This document shows positions 13,200-14,172 of a stretch of DNA of 14,172 nt, one piece after another; position 1 is the stretch's first letter, and each line of letters starts with the position of its first letter. Below the pieces are notes generated by a model. The model saw only the letters and a list, made by a program, of their open reading frames with translations. It was not told the origin of the DNA and did not search any database. Origin of the DNA: JAXHLG01 sp034522495. GTDB lineage: Bacteria > Patescibacteriota > Minisyncoccia > Moranbacterales > DUUL01. Location: assembly GCA_034522495.1 (NCBI GenBank), contig JAXHLG010000003.1, positions 1 through 14,172 of the forward strand. Direction: 5' to 3'. A program made the translations under genes and the position numbers.

Positions 13200-13839
13200 A
13201 TGAAAAACAAAATTATTATTCCATTAATTTTAATTATTGTTATTGTTATCGGGCTTTTTATATTTATTGATAAAAAAGAAAATCATCAATCTTCTGCCAG
13301 CCTACCTGAAACGCAAGAAAAAATAAAAATTGCCGCCTGTCCTACCTGCTATGAACTGAGTAAAAAACTGGATTTGGAAAAATACCAAGTCATTAAGACA
13401 AGCTCTACCGCTCAAAGTATCGCTCTTTTGGAAAGTGGACGGGCTGATATGATTTTGGCCGGTCGTACACTTAAGCCGAATGAACCGCAAATGGACTATC
13501 TTTTAATTGACGATGGTTATTCTTTTTTAAGCAATCAAGAGATAACAATTTTTGTTGATCAATTAAACGATTATAATATTTATACCGATCTGGACGAGAA
13601 AAAACTAAAACAAAAATTTCCTATTGCAAAAATACAAACAGTGGATAATGTCTATGAATATTTAGATAAAGGAATAATTATAACCTCCTGGGAAAATACT
13701 AATTATAATCAAGCGGAAATAATTCGATCTATTAGAGGAAAATGAAGAAAGGGCAAAATTATCCCGAAGACCAACAGTTTATTGTCCAAATGTCTGCGAC
13801 GAACAAGCCCAAGAGCTGGCTTTATCTTTAACACAATAA
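13200..13839 (+). CDS. Membrane-anchored binding-protein-like protein, frameshifted, unknown function
   Basis: Unrecognised protein with an N-terminal anchor or signal (MKNK, then a hydrophobic run 6-23) and an exported domain. That domain begins KIKIAACPTCYELSKKL (CxxC at C47 and C50), followed by STAQSIALLESGRADMILAGRT, which resembles a periplasmic binding-protein fold where a ligand is read from a short strand-loop-helix. The frame ends at 13745, but +1 from about 13738 it continues ENEERAKLSRRPTVYCPNVC, then DEQAQELALSLTQ and a stop at 13837-13839. The restored length is about 213 residues and adds a second, CPxxC motif near the C-terminus. A thiol or metal role is suggested only by the cysteines. 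Confidence 0.55.
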
Positions 13840-13844
13840 AAATT

Positions 13845-13872
13845 TTGTAATTTAAATTAAATCTGTTATAAT
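13845..13872 (+). promoter_or_regulatory. Extended -10 sigma70 promoter
   Basis: TTGTAA at 13845-13850, 16-nt spacer, perfect TATAAT at 13867-13872 preceded by TGT, giving the extended -10 TGnTATAAT. It lies 35 nt upstream of the thioredoxin-like gene and just before an inverted repeat at the expected start point. Confidence 0.7.
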
Positions 13873-13888
13873 ATCAATAGATATTGAT
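13873..13888. promoter_or_regulatory. Inverted-repeat operator downstream of the -10
   Basis: ATCAATA (13873-13879), GA, TATTGAT (13882-13888): a perfect 7-bp inverted repeat beginning directly after the TATAAT. Position over the transcription start fits a repressor site. The sequence differs from the arsR operator, so a different regulator is likely. Confidence 0.6.
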
Positions 13889-13907
13889 GTATAAATAACA
13901 CAATTTT

Positions 13908-14172
13908 ATGAAAACAAAAAAAATTATTTTACCTATTTTTATTTTGCTTTATTCTGATTGGGAATAAATTTTTTAGTTGGAAGCTGGCAGCTTCAGCCAC
14001 GGAAAAAACCCGCAATTCTACTTCTGGTGAAGGCTGTCCATTGCGCCGTGGAAAAACCGTTTAAAGGAAATGGAACAAAAGTATCCAGAACTGGAGGTTA
14101 AAATGTTTGAAACATGGAAGAATCCGGACAATGCCGAATTATAGCAATACGTAACTGAAATTTTAGGTTAAA
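13908..14172 (+). pseudogene. Decayed thioredoxin/glutaredoxin-like membrane-anchored gene
   Basis: An ATG at 13908 starts MKTKKIILPIFILL, a signal or anchor segment, but the frame stops at once. Following the best protein-like frames needs three +1-type steps: after about 13950 (LIGNKFFSWKLAASATEK, TSGEGCP), after the C-P codons near 14040 (CAVEKPF), and near 14063 (KEMEQKYPELEVKMFETWKN). The pieces assemble into a thioredoxin-like domain with a CPxC active site; restoring two bases at 14040 would give CPHC. An in-frame TAG lies at 14142-14144, and the frame then ends at 14169-14171 (QYVTEILG) without the usual second half of the fold. Nonsense plus several frame steps make this a pseudogene, or very poor contig-end sequence. 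Confidence 0.6.

Noticed and set aside
13743..13745. TGA read as a sense codon (alternative code of some Patescibacteria)
   Set aside because: TGA ends the response regulator gene normally, and after 13743 the meaningful sequence lies in another frame, so a frame step and not TGA recoding explains it.
1..14172. CRISPR array, tRNA/rRNA genes, transposase or integrase
   Set aside because: No regularly spaced repeats, no cloverleaf or rRNA-like stretch and no transposase motifs were seen; the only long repeat is the 118-bp pair.

Overview
All recognisable genes lie on the + strand of an AT-rich bacterial fragment. I infer a Candidate Phyla Radiation (Patescibacteria)-type or similar reduced-genome bacterium. 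The reasons are very tight packing (4-nt ATGA overlaps and gaps mostly under 40 nt), A/T-rich leaders with almost no Shine-Dalgarno sequences, and small proteins. No 16S or ribosomal gene is present to fix the taxonomy. TGA is used as a normal stop.

Layout. (1) 1-4770: an organoarsenical/metal-handling run. It holds an ArsP/COG0701-type permease (5' end outside the window, reading frame broken near 300), an ArsF-like thioredoxin-fold lipoprotein, a dicluster ferredoxin, an ArsG/CcdA-like permease, an Acr3-superfamily exporter lacking the usual glutamate, a CDF metal exporter and a second dicluster ferredoxin. (2) 4771-6734: a classical ars unit with a sigma70-type promoter, an ArsR-type operator, arsR, acr3 (frameshifted near its 3' end) and a thioredoxin-type arsC. 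(3) 6735-10527: a more AT-rich block with AGA/TTA-biased codons. It carries an ArsD-carboxymuconolactone decarboxylase fusion, a small two-helix membrane protein, an OsmC-like protein flanked by two diverged 118-bp repeats, a DGC-domain protein, and a two-domain ArsA ATPase broken by three frameshifts with its motifs preserved. (4) 10528-12456: a regulatory intergenic region and an OmpR-family response regulator/histidine kinase pair. (5) 12484-14172: a YlbF-family protein, small membrane peptides, an unrecognised binding-protein-like membrane-anchored protein (frameshifted), and a promoter plus operator in front of a badly decayed thioredoxin-like gene.

How it may work (inference). ArsR senses As(III) and controls arsenate reduction (ArsC) and As(III) extrusion (Acr3, with ArsD handing As(III) to ArsA). 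The first run would handle aromatic or organic arsenicals or metals: ArsF-type reduction fed by ferredoxin electrons, and export by ArsG, the ArsP-like permease and the CDF protein. OsmC, the AhpD-like domain and the DGC protein suggest thiol/peroxide stress handling. The two-component pair may sense a thiol-reactive signal through two extracytoplasmic cysteines.

Two patterns stand out. Several unrelated proteins here end in cysteine-rich tails (ferredoxin, CDF, ArsR, ArsD, YlbF). There are also many single-step frameshifts, almost all in the +1 sense. These could be assembly indels, recent decay or, less likely, recoding. There is no gene-free stretch over 300 bases; the longest non-coding piece is about 145 bases (10528-10672).
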